A DNA stretch of 32,500 nt. It comes from an uncultured Lachnospiraceae bacterium. GTDB taxonomy: Bacteria; Bacillota; Clostridia; Lachnospirales; Lachnospiraceae. Below the pieces are notes generated by a model. That model ran no database searches. It had not been told where the DNA came from and worked only from the letters and a program-made list of their open reading frames with translations. Location: positions 1 through 32,500 of the forward strand of contig CABUZU010000007.1 in NCBI GenBank assembly GCA_902496125.1, written 5' to 3'. Below are positions 32,494-32,500 of this stretch, piece after piece (within the stretch, counting starts at the first letter, position 1; the number at the start of each line of letters is the position of its first letter). Position numbers and translations under genes: made by a program.

Positions 32494-32500
32494 AACAATG

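Noticed and set aside
1..32500. CRISPR array, insertion sequence, prophage or integrative element
   Set aside because: No regularly spaced repeats, transposase, integrase or phage genes were seen on either strand.

Overview
The window looks like chromosome of a low-GC anaerobic Firmicute, most probably a Lachnospiraceae or related clostridium. Reasons: AT-rich sequence with strong AGGAGG-type ribosome sites, the order hpf / secA-prfB-ACT-hom, an LtaS-like sulfatase, long-form HPF, and tRNA-Ser genes that do not encode CCA. The species cannot be named from sequence alone.

Layout. 1-2.9 kb: MATE efflux gene, then an AEC-family permease with a small unknown gene, closed by a bidirectional terminator. 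2.9-10.1 kb: the most distinctive block. It holds four divergent paralogues of the uroporphyrinogen-decarboxylase/MtaA-type methyltransferase superfamily, one PucR/CdaR-type regulator and one MFS transporter. Two promoters carry an identical 19-bp element about 20 bp upstream of the -10 box, and a degenerate copy sits at the same spacing at a third. This suggests one regulon for uptake and catabolism (perhaps demethylation) of an unidentified small substrate. No corrinoid protein or reductive activator is encoded in the window. 10.2-13.6 kb: LtaS-like phosphoglycerol transferase plus a membrane glycosyltransferase (cell-envelope polymer). 13.6-14.4 kb: two head-to-head gene remnants that look like the scar of one deletion. 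14.4-18.8 kb: a small unknown gene, then trpF, an M20 amidohydrolase and a polar amino-acid ABC transporter. 18.9-21.2 kb: SDR reductase, thioredoxin reductase, HPF. 21.4-26.9 kb: secA, prfB, ACT protein, homoserine dehydrogenase. 27-32.1 kb: YcxB-like protein, then the tRNA t6A genes tsaE-tsaB-rimI, a small Cys-pair protein, rnz, tsaD and ispD. 32.2-32.4 kb: two tRNA-Ser genes.

The prfB programmed frameshift site is unusual: the in-frame stop is UAA rather than the canonical UGA, and the upstream Shine-Dalgarno-like stimulator is eroded. The two most promising leads are the URO-D-like regulon with its shared promoter element and this prfB site. There is no CRISPR array, insertion sequence or prophage that I can see, and no gene-free stretch longer than 300 bases.
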